Below, piece by piece: positions 23,801 through 36,700 of a DNA stretch of 64,000 bases (positions within the stretch are counted from its first letter, which is position 1; every line of letters starts with the position of its first letter). A program made the position numbers and the translations under genes. Below the pieces are notes generated by a model, which made no database searches, had not been told where the DNA came from, and worked only from the letters and a program-made list of their open reading frames with translations. Source of the DNA: Triops longicaudatus (lineage: Eukaryota > Arthropoda > Branchiopoda > Notostraca > Triopsidae); NCBI GenBank assembly GCA_022885665.1, contig JAGQDJ010000021.1, positions 310,001 to 374,000 on the forward strand, read 5' to 3'.

Positions 23801-26800
23801 CATTTTGGTCCTCTTGCCCGAGTTGGAGAAAGGGCTGTTGGATGACAACTGGAGAATTCGATATTCTTCCGTCCAGTTGCTGGGTGACTTACTGTACAAG
23901 ATTTCTGGCGTCTCCGGCAAGATGACCACGGAAACAGCCTCCGAAGATGATAACTTCGGCACAGAACAATCTCATTCCGTAAGAATATCCTATGTCAAAG
24001 CGGGAACACCTAGAGAAAATTATTCTCAAGAAATTGTTATTACCCATTTGGGCGAGTATGGTGTAAAATTTCCCTTTGACAGGGGAATTTGGTATTGGAA
24101 CTATATGATGATGAGTTTTGTTTTCGTTATCTTTACCATTAATTGCACAAATAGACTCTCAGTCCTGATTTTAAAAAAAATAATAACATTTTTTTATTCT
24201 CTGTTTATTTTCAAGGAATTAACTATAGGTCTGTTCAGAATTGTTTTCGGTCGAATATTTTAGCATCGTAGTGGTTATCCATTTCTTACGAAGTTAAAAT
24301 CTATTTCGAAAACGTAATTTTGTTGTGTTTTACAGGCTATTATGGACACATTGGGAGCTGAACGGCGTAACCGAGTATTGGCAGGATTGTATATGGGTCG
24401 TTCAGATGTTGCCTTGATGGTGCGTCAAGCTGCTTTGCACGTTTGGAAGGTTGTGGTCACCAACACACCTCGTACTTTGCGCGAAATCCTACCCACCTTG
24501 TTCGGTCTACTGTTGGGTTGTCTTGCTTCTACCTCGTACGATAAGAGACAAGTCGCGGCTCGTACTTTGGGAGACTTGGTCCGCAAACTAGGTGAAAGAG
24601 TGTTACCCGAGATCATTCCCATTTTGGAAAAAGGCTTGGAGTCGCCTGATGCTGACCAACGTCAAGGTGTCTGTATCGGTCTGTCAGAAATTATGGCGTC
24701 CACTAGCCGCGATATGGTCCTGACGTTTGTTGACAGTCTCGTTCCCACTGTTAGGTATGTACGATACACATACAAGTCGTACTTTTTGTACATATATATA
24801 ATATTAATTTTTATATAATATATATAGTATAAAATATTTGTTAAAAAAAGCTAGTTAACACAGTTCTACGCAGTTCTTCGGCACACGTGCTATGTATATT
24901 TGAGAAACCATAAACAAAAAGAGGCAACGAGCTATGCACACACTAATATGAAGTTTAAAAATATATCTATGTAATCGGTTTATGTGTGGGGGGTGTTTTT
25001 ACGTGAAATTTTAACGTAAAGTTCGCATACCCACGCTTCTAGTGTTGTGTGAATATTCATTGTTAGCTATTGTAATGATATTTAACTTAACAACCACTGG
25101 TTGTGCTGTCGAATGATTTACACAGTGTGACCAAATCTTTATTCTTTCACACACAGGAAAGCATTGTGCGATCCTTTACCAGAAGTACGGATGGCTGCTG
25201 CAAGAACTTTTGACAGCCTTCATTCCACCGTTGGATCACGTGCATTGGACGATATTCTGCCGCCCATGTTGGAGCAGTTGGTACGTAAAAAACGCCCATA
25301 TTAATTATGTTTCATTTATCTCATTTTATTCTTCTCCGGTTTTTATTTTAAACATTCTTTCTCTCTGTAGTTTATTTCGTTTATCAGCTGTTTGTAATGT
25401 TTCAGCTTTTATCATTTTAGTATTTAATTTCTTTACTTATTTATTTTTGGTCTGAGTCGCGTTTCATCGTATGCAACATATTTACCATAAATAATAATTT
25501 TCCGTTCTATATTGTACAGAACAAGCCACCCCATGGTGAGTTTGCCTTGGACGGTTTGCGGCAGGTCATGGCTATCAAGAGCCGCGTGGTGTTGCCTTAT
25601 TTGATCCCCCAATTGACCGCTCAGCCAGTGAACACGCAAGCCTTGTGCAGTCTCGCTGCCGTGGCCGGCGATGCCCTATCTCGTCACCTGAATCGCATCC
25701 TTCCCGCTTTGCTTTCAGCCATCGCTTCGGCTGCGGGAACACCTCAAGAACACCAAGAATTGGAGTACTGTCAGAGCGTCCTGCTCTCGGTGCAAGATGA
25801 TGCAGGTGTACGCACGGTCTTAGACGATCTGTTGTCGGCTACCAAGTCTGACAAGCCTGGCGTGCGACGAGCCGCTGTCGTCCTCCTCGCCGCCTTGACA
25901 GCACATACCAAAGCCGACTATAGTGCTTACGTACCCCAATTATTACGCGGCCTTGTACATCTCTTAACCGACACGGATATGGCAGTCCTCAATCCCGCGT
26001 GGGAGGCCTTGGCTGCCGTTATTAAGGTGACTACCAACATCTCGTTTCACAACAGACCCCCTCATTTGCATATTTTGCCTTTTTTACGATTCGCGCAAAT
26101 TGTAGACATTAGACGGACCTGCCCAACTGGCCCATGTAGCTGACTTGCGTCAGGCTGTCAAGTTTGCAGCATCGGATCTCAAAGGACAACCGTTACTACC
26201 GGGCTTTTGCTTGCCTAAGGTAATAAAAAATAGAAAGAAAAAATGGTAGGTTTGTAAGAAAAACAAAGCGTTCTAAATGTGGGGTTTATTGTAGGGTATT
26301 TCACCTTTATTACCGGTCTACCGAGAAGCTATTTTGAACGGGCCACCGGAATTGAAGGAATCTGCTGCCCAAGGCTTGGGCGAAGTTATCAAGCTTACTT
26401 CAGCCGAAGCCCTTAAGCCTTCCGTGGTTCATATTACAGGTCCCTTGATTCGTATCTTGGGTGACCGGTTCAGCGCAGGAGTGAAAGTGGCAGTCCTGGA
26501 GACACTGGCGTTATTGTTAGCCAAGGTGCAGGTTCTTTTGAAGCCCTTTTTGCCCCAGCTGCAAACCACGTTCGTTAAAGCCCTTAATGACCCTAACCGC
26601 CAAGTCCGGCTTAAAGCGGCGTCAGCCTTGAGTCACTTGATTGTCATCCATGCCCGGCCTGATCCCTTATTTGCCGAGTTGCATACAGGAGTCAAGAATG
26701 CTGACGACCCGTCGATTAGGTACGCTTTCCCCCGTAGATGATTGTACGGGATAATCTGAGGCTTTCTTTTATTAGGGAGACGACCCTGCAAGCTTTGCGT

Positions 26801-28332
26801 GGGCTAATTACCCCTGCTGGAGATAAAATGTCCGAAACCATCCGCAAATCGGTGGTAGCTACTTTACAGTCCATGCTTAATCACCCAGAAGATACGTCCC
26901 GCGCTGCCGCTGCCGGATGCCTCGGAGCGTGCATTCAGTGGTTGCCAGCTGACGAGCTCAGTCCCGTGATTGACAGTTTACTTGAAGACGACCCTTCGTT
27001 GGACTGGACGCTAAGACATGGTCGAGGTGCAGCCATCACTGTAGGACTGAAAGAAGCTCCCGTTATTGTAGCACACTCATCCCGTACCGACAAACTCCAA
27101 CGAGTCTTGCAGTCATACCTGCAAGCAGATAGGGTATTATTTTTATTTACGTCTTTTTTTCACGTTCCAACTTTTTATATAGGTATGTCACATATTTTCT
27201 TGCTTTTTTTTTATTTTTACTTTTTAACATATTTATAGTATATATATATATGTATATATATATTAGGAATTCTTCTTCTTATTTTTTCAATATTTTTTAG
27301 TTTCTTTTTTCATGTTTATCGTTTCTTAGTTTCTATTTTTCTCATAAGGTGAAAAAGAGGGAATACATATAAAATAAAATTTATTTTTAGTTCCGTAACT
27401 TTTTGTGCTTTTCATTTCGTATTTTACTTTTTCCTTGAATAAAGCATCTCAAGACTCTTAATTGAATCCTTTTTTTCTTCTTCAATGAAGATTCCAATTG
27501 TGGCGAACGGTATTCGTGGCATAGGTTATTGGTTCAAGTATTGTGTGAAGGAAAAGCTCCCTCTGCCGCCTTTAGTGCAGCCTTTGGCAAAGGTAATTAC
27601 CGCAAAAGAGTGTGAAAGAAGCTCATCATGGCATCGACAATTTTTTTGACCGCACGTCTTTTTTTCTGGTTTTGCCGAATTGGTTTTATAGAGCCTCAAT
27701 CACAGTAGCAATGAAGTTAAAATCCTGGTGCCGCAAACAAGTCAGTTCTTGGCACGTGGAATGGGAACGGCCCTTCCTGATGAAATGCTGAAACCGCTTC
27801 TGCCACAACTGGTGAATGGAACGAAAGAGAAGAATTCGGCCGTCAGATCGTCGTGTGAGTACGCGTTGGTCTCGGTACTTCGTTTACGCCAAGGCGAAGA
27901 GACCCAGCAGGTAAATTATCTTCGAGAGACCACGAGGATAAAATTCGAAAATATCAAAAGCACAGTAATTGGAAGTTAAAAATATATTGTTATTAATTTG
28001 GACTAGTTTTAGTTTTTTTAATGTTGTTTCGTACGATTTTAATTTTAGTTTTTGTGTGCTTTTTTAGTTCAGTTTTGTGTGATTTTTTATTTTATTTTGT
28101 ACCATTTACTAGTTTTACTTTTTAAGAATTTTTATTTATTTTTTCTGCTTTGTATGAAGGAAGGAACGGTGTGGGTATTTGTCTCATATGTTTGTTTGAT
28201 TAGCATTGTTTGAATCTGTTGGATCCTGGTGCGCGGGAGTCGCTGAGCGAAGTGATTAACAAAGTCTTGCGAAAGTTGGCGTTGCAGCCTGAAGGGCGAG
28301 AAGAAGAATTAGATGCTACTTTGGTTTCTTAA
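14815..28332 (+). CDS. GCN1: GCN1, ribosome-bound activator of the eIF2α kinase GCN2
   Basis: This giant HEAT-repeat protein binds translating, stalled or collided ribosomes and activates GCN2, leading to eIF2α phosphorylation. 37 exons: 14815-14826, 14890-15004, 15061-15259, 15316-15501, 15638-15794, 15854-16106, 16177-16355, 16424-16621, 16677-16835, 16891-17056, 17253-17491, 17552-17726, 17783-17907, 18324-18502, 18556-18766, 18819-19017, 19101-19366, 20101-20215, 20276-20442, 20502-20611, 20784-20988, 21041-21469, 21763-22009, 22167-22403, 22618-23087, 23212-23407, 23469-23608, 23718-23978, 24336-24754, 25157-25280, 25520-26026, 26106-26219, 26295-26719, 26776-27133, 27491-27592, 27692-27910, 28204-28332. 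This gives 2663 aa (human 2671), with frame kept at every junction. The start ATG has A at -3 and G at +4. Residues ~781-851 are the charged helix (…NPKQKEAVRVQLEKEAA…). The middle third (DKKNFRRREGALFAFEQ, HFIDAPSLALIMPVVQRAFQ, GKMTTETASEDDNFGT) is the conserved eEF3-like HEAT core. The region after ~2000 contains the segment that binds the GCN2 RWD domain. The C-terminus ends ELDATLVS. Confidence 0.96.
19410..20055. mobile_element. 646-bp Tigger/pogo-like MITE in a GCN1 intron
   Basis: The left end CAGTAGAACCTACTTAATTG and the reverse complement of the right end CAGTAGAACCCGCTTAATAG form terminal inverted repeats with three mismatches in 20. They are flanked by TA on both sides (19408-19409 and 20056-20057), the target duplication of the Tc1/mariner-pogo superfamily. 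A second, internal inverted motif (AAGACCCGCTTAA…GACAAG) occurs near both ends. There is no transposase. The inside is AT-rich with a (GT)n run at 19879-19892 and long T and A tracts. It sits wholly inside the intron 19367-20100. Confidence 0.8.
27234..27264. repeat. (TA)n microsatellite in GCN1 intron
   Basis: An interrupted TATATA run lies in the 27134-27490 intron of GCN1. It is simple sequence with no further signal. Confidence 0.7.
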
Positions 28333-30389
28333 AAAACTGCAGGAACACAGGATGAGCCAAAGTTCGGGTAAATTGGCGCTTTTGTCTCCCCATGAATAGA
28401 AGCTAATGATGATTTTTAAAAGGAACTAAATGGCAAAGTGTTAAGCAGAAGCCATTTTCTCGTGGGCCCCTTATTTTCCCCTCGCGTTTTACGTGTGGCC
28501 ATAAAGTGTGGAATGCGTTTATATCTCCCCTCGTTTTAAAACTTCAAGTCCTGCTGTTGTGTGGTTATGTGAAGACATGGGCTAGAATTTATCATGGGGC
28601 ACTGACTTGTATGAATGGAGTCGCATATACACGGAAAATGTTGGGGACCGTTAAATGTTCTTTTTATCATAGTTCAGCTCCTGTCTTATTATATACATAT
28701 ACACCCTGGTAAGTGGAAGTACGGAAAAAGTGCATTAGCGTGCACGCTCGTAGAGCGGATGAGGGAAAAAATGTGCAACGTAGTCCAATTTGGCGGCGAG
28801 TGTCATTAACCTCAATGCATAGCGATGCTCTTGGTTAAGTATCAGTTGAATGCCTGGCCAATGATTTGGGTGACGGTCAGGGGATTCGTACACACGTTCG
28901 TGTCCCGACGTCCACGGCTAATAGAAAAAGGTGCGAAGGTGGTGGGAATGGGTCAGGAAGTTATCGTAACCAAGATCGAAAGATGAATACACATTTGTTC
29001 CTACTCATGATAACCAGTTCATTTAACTTTATAGATCATTTTTCTAGATATAGCCCTCCGATTAGCATAGCCCTTACTTAGGTATCGGAATGCATGTAAA
29101 AGATCCGCGGCCATCATACCTTTATCCGGAGTGACTGATTATATCGCGTGCGTGACTTCATTTAGGAAGGAAGGAATTTGGGGATGTAGATTCCTGCTTT
29201 TCCACGGTCAAACTCAAAAAGTTAACTGCAAACGAACTCGCTCTTAGACGAGGTCTTTGCGAGCAAAACCAGTGGACACAACCCCATTCAGGCCACGGAT
29301 CCCTTTTCACGTCTGTATGCCGGCAAGGAACCCCTTTTTACGAGCTTGATTCAGACCCACGTTTCCGTAATCTTAGCTATACAATACTTAGCAAGTACGG
29401 TAGACTCCCTCTTATCCGTACACGCCTAACCGCACATACTTACTGAAAAGTATTTGCTATATTAACGGAAATCGCACGATTTTATCAACAATAAGCGACA
29501 GTATATGTACCATGGCACGATATTTCAGTAGACAAGAGTTTAAAGAAAAACCAAAAGTAAGTACCTGGTTATATAAAAACGGAATAAGTCTTGATAACCT
29601 TCATATTTATCGCTTCTAGCACCTATTCCATGTGCTGTAACTGCTGTTTTGTAAGGTTTTCGGGTTAACTGTTTTTTCTGTTACCCGACGTAGGGTCCAC
29701 TCCGTACCTGACGGGTAAGAAAGAGGCTGCTCTAGTCAAAACATTCCGGAACTGTGCATTGGGGACCCCGAGAACCCTAAACACGGACCTCATGTAGGGT
29801 CCTAGGACCTTAGGCTGGGAACCCCCTGTGGTAAACGCAAAGTGATACGGCGTTATCCCTGTCGGATGTTAGGTACAACACGACGGCGACATTCGTCGGC
29901 TGGTCACAATATAGAACTTCACTGGACGTTAACAATCCAACTCTCTGTAAGGTTAGTTAAGTTTCTAATACATACTCCCTCATATTTTCGACAAATTATC
30001 GTCTCGATAAAATTTTTCCTGACGCATAAAATTGCTGTTTCCATCCCTACTCTATTCTTTTGTTAGTCATGTGACATTAGAGTGTGCATTCCGCACTAAA
30101 ACTTCTTTGAAAAATAGAGCTACCCATTCTGCAATTCTAACAAAGGATTTTTCGGCACTGGTATACTTCGCAAGATAGACGCGTTTTAAGAGGATGAAAC
30201 GCGCTATGCGTGCAGGTCATGGACATGCTAAAAGCCAACTGTGTAAGGGGGAGAGGGGGAGGTACAGAATGAAGACCCGAGAAGAAGCTGGAAAGTGATT
30301 TGAGAGAAGAAAAATTAATAAGAGCCCCTGTAGGACATCTTCTGGCTTTGCTCTTCTGACACTAGAGTACATTTGCTTACATTTCTGAC
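28333..30389. other. Intergenic region between GCN1 and TTC28
   Basis: This holds the GCN1 3' UTR; no canonical AATAAA was found close behind the stop. No gene is recognised. A stretch near 29398 (GGTAGACTCCCTCTTATCCG) resembles one end of the Tigger-like family, but I could not find its partner end. Confidence 0.45.
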
Positions 30390-30789
30390 GCGGTGCGCGT
30401 TCTTACGATATTTGGCTACGGCACGGTGCCGGCGGGACGAAAAGCAGCAGGTCTGAGCTCGAGATGATGGTGGTAGCTGGCGGGTGGGGTGGGCCGGCGG
30501 GTGAGGGAATGGGGAGATGAAGCGAGTTTTTCGAAAGGAGGTAGGTAGAGGTACCGCGTTACCTACCTTGAATCCTCTAGGTGGCTTCTAGCAATAAGCA
30601 AGAAAGATGGCGGCTATATTGGTCTGGCAGGCTGTGTGTAAGCTTATGCCTCTTGTCTAATATTTTTTCCGGCGTTGTGTCTCTATTTTTTAGTCATGAT
30701 CGTGCCCAACTCTGCAAGTGTAGTGAGTGACACCTCCTGTGGTTATGAGTGAGTTAACCCTTGAACTATGCCAACCTGAGCGATCCAGG
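30390..30789 (+). promoter_or_regulatory. Likely TTC28 promoter/5' UTR, GC-rich with YY1-type motif
   Basis: Just upstream of the proposed TTC28 start the base composition shifts to G+C-rich, with several CpGs (30390-30510). A motif AAGATGGCGGC at 30604-30614 fits the YY1/Pho consensus often found just inside transcription start sites. The promoter assignment is inferred from its position before exon 1. Confidence 0.4.
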
Positions 30790-33700
30790 ATGTCACAAAG
30801 AGACGCATCTGAGGTACGGATTACATTGGAGTAACTACTCCCTTCTTCTGGCATCTCCGTTCTTTACTTTGTCTTCAAGAGTGTTTGACCAACTGCACAG
30901 ATTGCTACGCTACAACGAATAACCCACAAACCTCGCAATCTCCTTGTAACGAAAACATGCGAGATGTGTTGACCTTTCACTAATTCCTCTTCCAAATCCT
31001 GGAAAGAAATCGCTGCAAATTGTGTGATCTTAATGCATTGTACAGGAAAACGTAACTCTTCTTTAACGCAATAGTGCTTTTAAAACATCGATAAACATTT
31101 CTAGTGTCCGAAAAGAAAATTCGCCTATTTGCTGAATGGTATTAATGTAGGGCGCATTCTCTGAAAGCGAGAATTGGCTGAATGAAGGCCAAAGTCGCAA
31201 TGAATTCTGTCCGTAACTGATAACACAGTTAGTGCGGAATCATGTTGTACCATTAATGTATGGAGGTTTTACGAGCTGAAACGCAATGGATGGGTATGGT
31301 CTCTGGCGGGCGATGCCAACTTTTGTGGCATTTACCGCGGGTTGTAATGGATATCGAAAAAAAAAAAAATAGTCTCGGGCTTTTCATGTCAGTTTTCTAG
31401 AAGATGACAATAGGTACTGAGAGTTATTTTCAATTGCATGGGTTTTTCCAAAAATTGGCGTCATTATGTCGTTCTTTGGACGTCGTAATGTCGGACTCTT
31501 TCCAATTCCAATGGCGATTTTATGGACGAAGCCCAGTGCGAGATTCCCGAGTTTTATAGTCACCTAGAAAAACATCATGCAACTTCCTGTTCCCGAACTT
31601 TTTGATCCATTTTTCCCCATTTCTAACTCCCGGGTGTAAATTACGAGGATCTCTTTAGAAAACAATTTTCCTTGCAGGCTGACTGAGAGGAAAAAAATAA
31701 AAAGAATGGGTTTTATATTCCGATATACCGTTGGAGGAATTCGCGTTACCAGGTTACCGTTGAATAGGGCTGGAGCTACCTTATTTATGTCAGCCATGAC
31801 CTTTTGCCATCTCTCATTTGTCAACCCCCCGCGGTCACTGTTATGTATTGTGTCACACTTCCCCTTATCACATTACTAATATATATGTTCCTTTTTTTGC
31901 TGGGCTAACCTGGACTTCTTTTCTTGGTTTTGGCGCGCGTTTTATTTGATTCTTTCCCTGATCTTTGCAGGTGGAAGTGGAGGCGGACTCTGAATTGTCA
32001 GCGTCCAGCAAAGTAGCTTTCTTGGATAAAGTGCGTCAATCCAATGCCGCTTGCCAGAGTGGTGATTTTGAAACTGCCGTGGCATTATATGGTGAAGCTA
32101 TTGCTCTGGACCCTTTAAATCACATCTTGTATTCCAATCGGTCGGCTGCTTATATCAAACTAGGACAGTTCAATCGAGCGCTACAGGACGCCAACAAAGC
32201 TTGCGAAGTCAATCCCAAATGGCCAAAGGTAATTTTTTTTCGGTGCCTTTTTCATTGTTTTCCGTTGGTCTATTCTTTCCAACTTGGTTTTGAACAGAAG
32301 TTGGGTGGATCGTGCAAGCGTCCTTATGCAGTGAAATCAAATAGGCAAAAATTGTAAGTGGGGAGTTTTTCGTGTCGGGTCGTGTTTTGTTCCTCACAGC
32401 GTGTAATAATGGAGTATGAGGTACAAAATGGGGCTAGAAAAGCTTTCGGAACGTGAAGACAGGCGCTATGGGGAAGAATTTCAATTGGGACTTTTTTAGT
32501 GACTACTTGCTGCCGTAGTGTAATTGATGGCAATTTGTGTAGCCCGTTTGGTCTTCGCCTCGATTTTCATGGCAAAGTGTCGTAAAACACTGGGGCTGTG
32601 GGGGCTCTCCTTTTCTCTGGTCTTTTTTTTTTCGTTGCACACTCCAGAATGCCAACCAAGATCCGCTACAATCTCTTTGTGATTGCCATACTCTTGTTTT
32701 CAAGCATCTAACTCGGTACTGACAGGGTCATTTTTATTTGCCAAACGGAATTAGTGATGGCCTGTAGATCCAAGACAAAAGAGGGACAGGTTTTTCACCC
32801 ACTTGAAACATCTCTCGCTAATCACTCTTGATAACAATGAAAAAACCCTTGCACTTAATATTGGCAAGAATTGACATGCTTTTCCCCCAAGTTTCTTTTT
32901 TTTTTGCCATTCCCAAGCTAGAATACGCAAACTCAACAATAAAAACCGCAAAAAGGCCCCATTACTGTTGACAAAGAGACAGTTGTTTTATGTTTCCTCC
33001 CGTTATGCAAAACCTTCATTAGTTGTCGCATTAGAATAAATTGTGCTGTTTCGTACTCTTCAACAAAACTTTCGAAATTTACCAATTGTCTGCGTTAGCC
33101 CAGATTTAAAGAAGGCCTTTTTTATGGTGTACCTCCCAAGTGTCTTACGAAATCAAGTTTTTCGTTATTTAGAGCATAACTAAAAATTTTTGCCAATTAA
33201 AATAGCTTTTAATCAAGGAGATAAGGGTTAGGTCCATATTAGTCACCAGAGCCATATTCGGGGACCTTGCTGTACTGGTCTCGTTTCTTAAACGCTTTGT
33301 GTCCATGTGTGTAGGTTAAAAGCGAGAAATGGGGTGGATTTTCTATGGCTACCTTATGACAGCGGTGTCGAGCGGTAACAGGTTTAGCTCCTTGAAGAGC
33401 TATTTGCACCAATGATGATGATAATGACGAGTGTTGGCCTATTATCGGAAGTCAGTCTATCTTTAGCTGGCAGCCCTTCTTGGTGGCATTGTGTTATTTC
33501 TTGGTGGTTTGTCTATGTGTGCAGAGCGGAGCAGGAGTGGAAGCCGCTGAGCGTCTTTTCTTTAAGAGTGGAGTTAAATAGCCGCGCAAAGCATCTCCTT
33601 TGCATTCGTCTGTGTCTAGGCAGGTGTTTGAAGGCCCTTTTCCTGTTTGGCCGCAGGAGAGGTGTGGCGTGTCACGCAAACTCAGGAACAGGACAACTTT

Positions 33701-36700
33701 CGAGAGCCATTTTTCTATATCAACTATGCAAGAAGCCACCAATTAGCTCCTTGCAACCTCTCTAGCATCAGCTTATGTCTAACGATAGGACACCGCACAC
33801 AAAAGCCCAAGACAACAAGAAAGAGCTTCATTGAACAAAAAAAAAAGCAAAACCCCACCACATTCTTCTCTTTCCTAATCCTCTAAAGACTTTTTTCTGT
33901 TAGCCTCAACCGTACATTTCTATCACATGATCACATTAGATAAAGCGTTATGCCATTCTTGGATTCCGAAAAGTAAAGCTTTGTGCCCGTCTTTCCTAAT
34001 TTGAACATATTTCAGCTATTCGGTACAAATGTTTACGTCAACTTGGAAATGCAGAAAAGAACCCGTAAACAGTAAATTGACAGCGATTCGTAATTAATTC
34101 GGTATTAATTCGAGAAAAATTAACTTTGCCGTAATGCATATGTTGGTAGGCACAGCAAAGAGCAAACGCTCACGGAAGTCTTAGAAAATAATAAAAAAAC
34201 TTAAACATAGAACTATTGCGTGACTCTAAGGAGAAAGGGAGGGAAAAAAGTGTTTTAGCAGATTCTGTCATTAGTCTCATGCGACTTGCTATGGTAAGGA
34301 GTTGTCTGTAAAGATGACAGCAAGGGCACATAAACTTTAGGTGCTTTTTGAGTCGGGTATGTGGAACCTTTTATCTCCAGTTGCAATCGGCTCTTTTTTC
34401 TGGAGATGGCTGACAGAAAGAGGTGACGCTTTAATTAGTTATTTCAGAAAGACTGTGAAGGAACTACAACATTTTTAGAGAGCAAACGAGTTGCTAGTTT
34501 AAAAAAGAGAGAAAAAAGTATGTGTGTATAAATATTCTTGGGTTAGTTATTGATGGTGTGGAAAAAGCAGAAGGTGATTGCCCTTCGATCTTGGATAATG
34601 CAGTGCCGAAACTTGCTCCATCCCCGGCCTTGTCGCCTTATTATCTGATGGTTTTCTTCGAGGTACTTTTTGGATCTATGGGAATACAGGCTCACTAATT
34701 TCCCTTCTCGTATGGCCCTCTTCGATCTAACAAAGCAGGTGACACAGGGCCATAACAGAACACGAGAATCCACTAAAGTTTATTTTTTTCCCAGCCTCCT
34801 AGTGGGTTTGGCCTGTGTCCAGGAAATTTTTTTTATTTTTATTTTTTCTTAATGAAGCTGGCAAGCTTGGAGGATTTTTCGGAACAGAAAAACACTTACT
34901 TCACTAATTAAAGGAAAATTTAACTTTGAAAAGACCACAACGTTGGGAGCATTAGGCCGTTGATGTTTTCAGCTAGCTTATTATTCTGTTCTACGCAGGG
35001 CTAGTTTGCTTTTTTTCAAGGAAAAATGCCGTGAATTTTGGTGTGTTGTGTAAGTATGGTCGTGTGAGTTGTTCCTTGTCCAAGGCCCTTGCATGCATTA
35101 GTGAAGTAAGAAGTGTAGAGGGCTCGGGAAGCCAAACCACCGTTGCAGGCCAAGCTAGAATTTATACAGATATAGCTGGGTCTTGTCTTGGACTTCTTTT
35201 GGAGACCTTTTGCTTTTGACTTGCTTTGACTTATGCAGTGCTGTTTACGTTTGCGTGCGGAAGCTGGGCCGCCTAATGGGGGGTTGGGAAGATTCACACA
35301 ACGCCAAGTCCCTTACTACCTGCATTGTGCCTGGCTTGCAACCAGAACACCGCAGAAAATCCCTACCGTTAAGAAAAAGAAAAGGTAAGCAGGCGAAGGG
35401 AAAGACGCCAAAAAGCCAAGCCAGGGGTTTTTAAGGCTGGAAAGCTAAAATGGAAAAAAATATGTGCATAAAAATGAGGAGCGGCGTCAATGGTACCTGA
35501 GCATGTGCTAAGCAAGAAGCCCGAGTACCAAGTCTCATTTGCGCAGAGTTTTGGAGAGCCCTACTGCGTGCCCAAGAGACCTTAGTTAACAGTAGCAGAC
35601 CCCCAGTTTTCCGCTGGACACAAAGCCATTTGAAAGGGGAGACGGGTCGAGTGGTTATGGTTAGTTATTGCAGTTGCAGCCAAATGAGACCACAAATGCA
35701 CTTTTACTATGTCCAGAGTAGCCAACAGTGAAACTTGGACACAGCTTGCAACCCATATTAATTGTATCAATTCGAATCAGCAACGCCTCAGTAGCTAACT
35801 AAGGCGACACAGGACTGTCAGTCAAGCCAAGGAGTCCCTCGAGGCAAAATCTCACCAAGGAAGGTCATCTGTAATTGGCTTCCTCGTATGTAGTAACTCT
35901 AACGAACTGAAAAAGAACGTCAGAACAACAGAAAACAGATACAAATTTTCCAAGTATAGTAAAAAAAATAAAAATAAAAAATAAAAAGTCCAAAACAATC
36001 AGAATATCTTTTTCCGTGTTTGTATAGCGTAAGCTAAATTTTGTTGCCAACTTAAGATTTACTGTGAAATCGATATGCTAATTTAGAATTTACAATTTAA
36101 TCATTACGGTGATTAAACACTTTTATAGCGTGAGAGCATCTTTAAAAAAATAGTAAAAAAATACAGTAGAATCTCGTTATAAAGAACTATTTGCTATAGT
36201 AAACGAGGAGTAAGGTATGTAAATCTAAAAGAAAAAGAGACATACGAACTTCGGATATTCTGAACAGTTTTCTGGTCCTGAGAGATACGTTACAACGATA
36301 TCCTAGTGTAATATAAAAACAGAAGTGATTAAGCATAGAAATGAAGTGAACAAATGAGCCAGGAAGGAAAGAAAAGAGCAGAAAGGAAAACCTAAAAAAC
36401 GGAGAAAAAAGCAAAAAATATCTCGAATTAAAGTAAAAAGCAAAAAAGATTTGAGAAATGTTGAGGGCATCTAGTATGATTAAGTATATACAGCACGCAG
36501 CGGTGCAGACTTTGTAAGGCAACAAAGACAGCGACAAGGACGGTTCGTACAAGCCGAAAAGAGTGAAAGCTCTTTGATTCGCGCGCAAAAAAGGACGGTG
36601 AGCCGATGCGCGGCGTTGACTTTATTTGCCAACCGTGGTGAGACTGCTGCAATTTTGTACACCGTTAGCTCCCTAATGACAGAGTTGCCTTGTCCATAAA

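Noticed and set aside
23979..24263. 95-codon extension of the GCN1 exon frame into the following intron
   Set aside because: A consensus donor at 23979 joins to the conserved AIMDTLGAERRNR block; the extension is AT-rich and hydrophobic without family similarity.
29398..29520. Tigger-like left end near 29398
   Set aside because: GGTAGACTCCCTCTTATCCG fits one terminus, but I could not find a matching right end or TA duplication.
30607..30640. ATGGCGGCTATATTGG as the TTC28 start exon
   Set aside because: The donor after it leaves phase 1, which puts the next conserved exon out of frame; the motif fits a YY1 site better.
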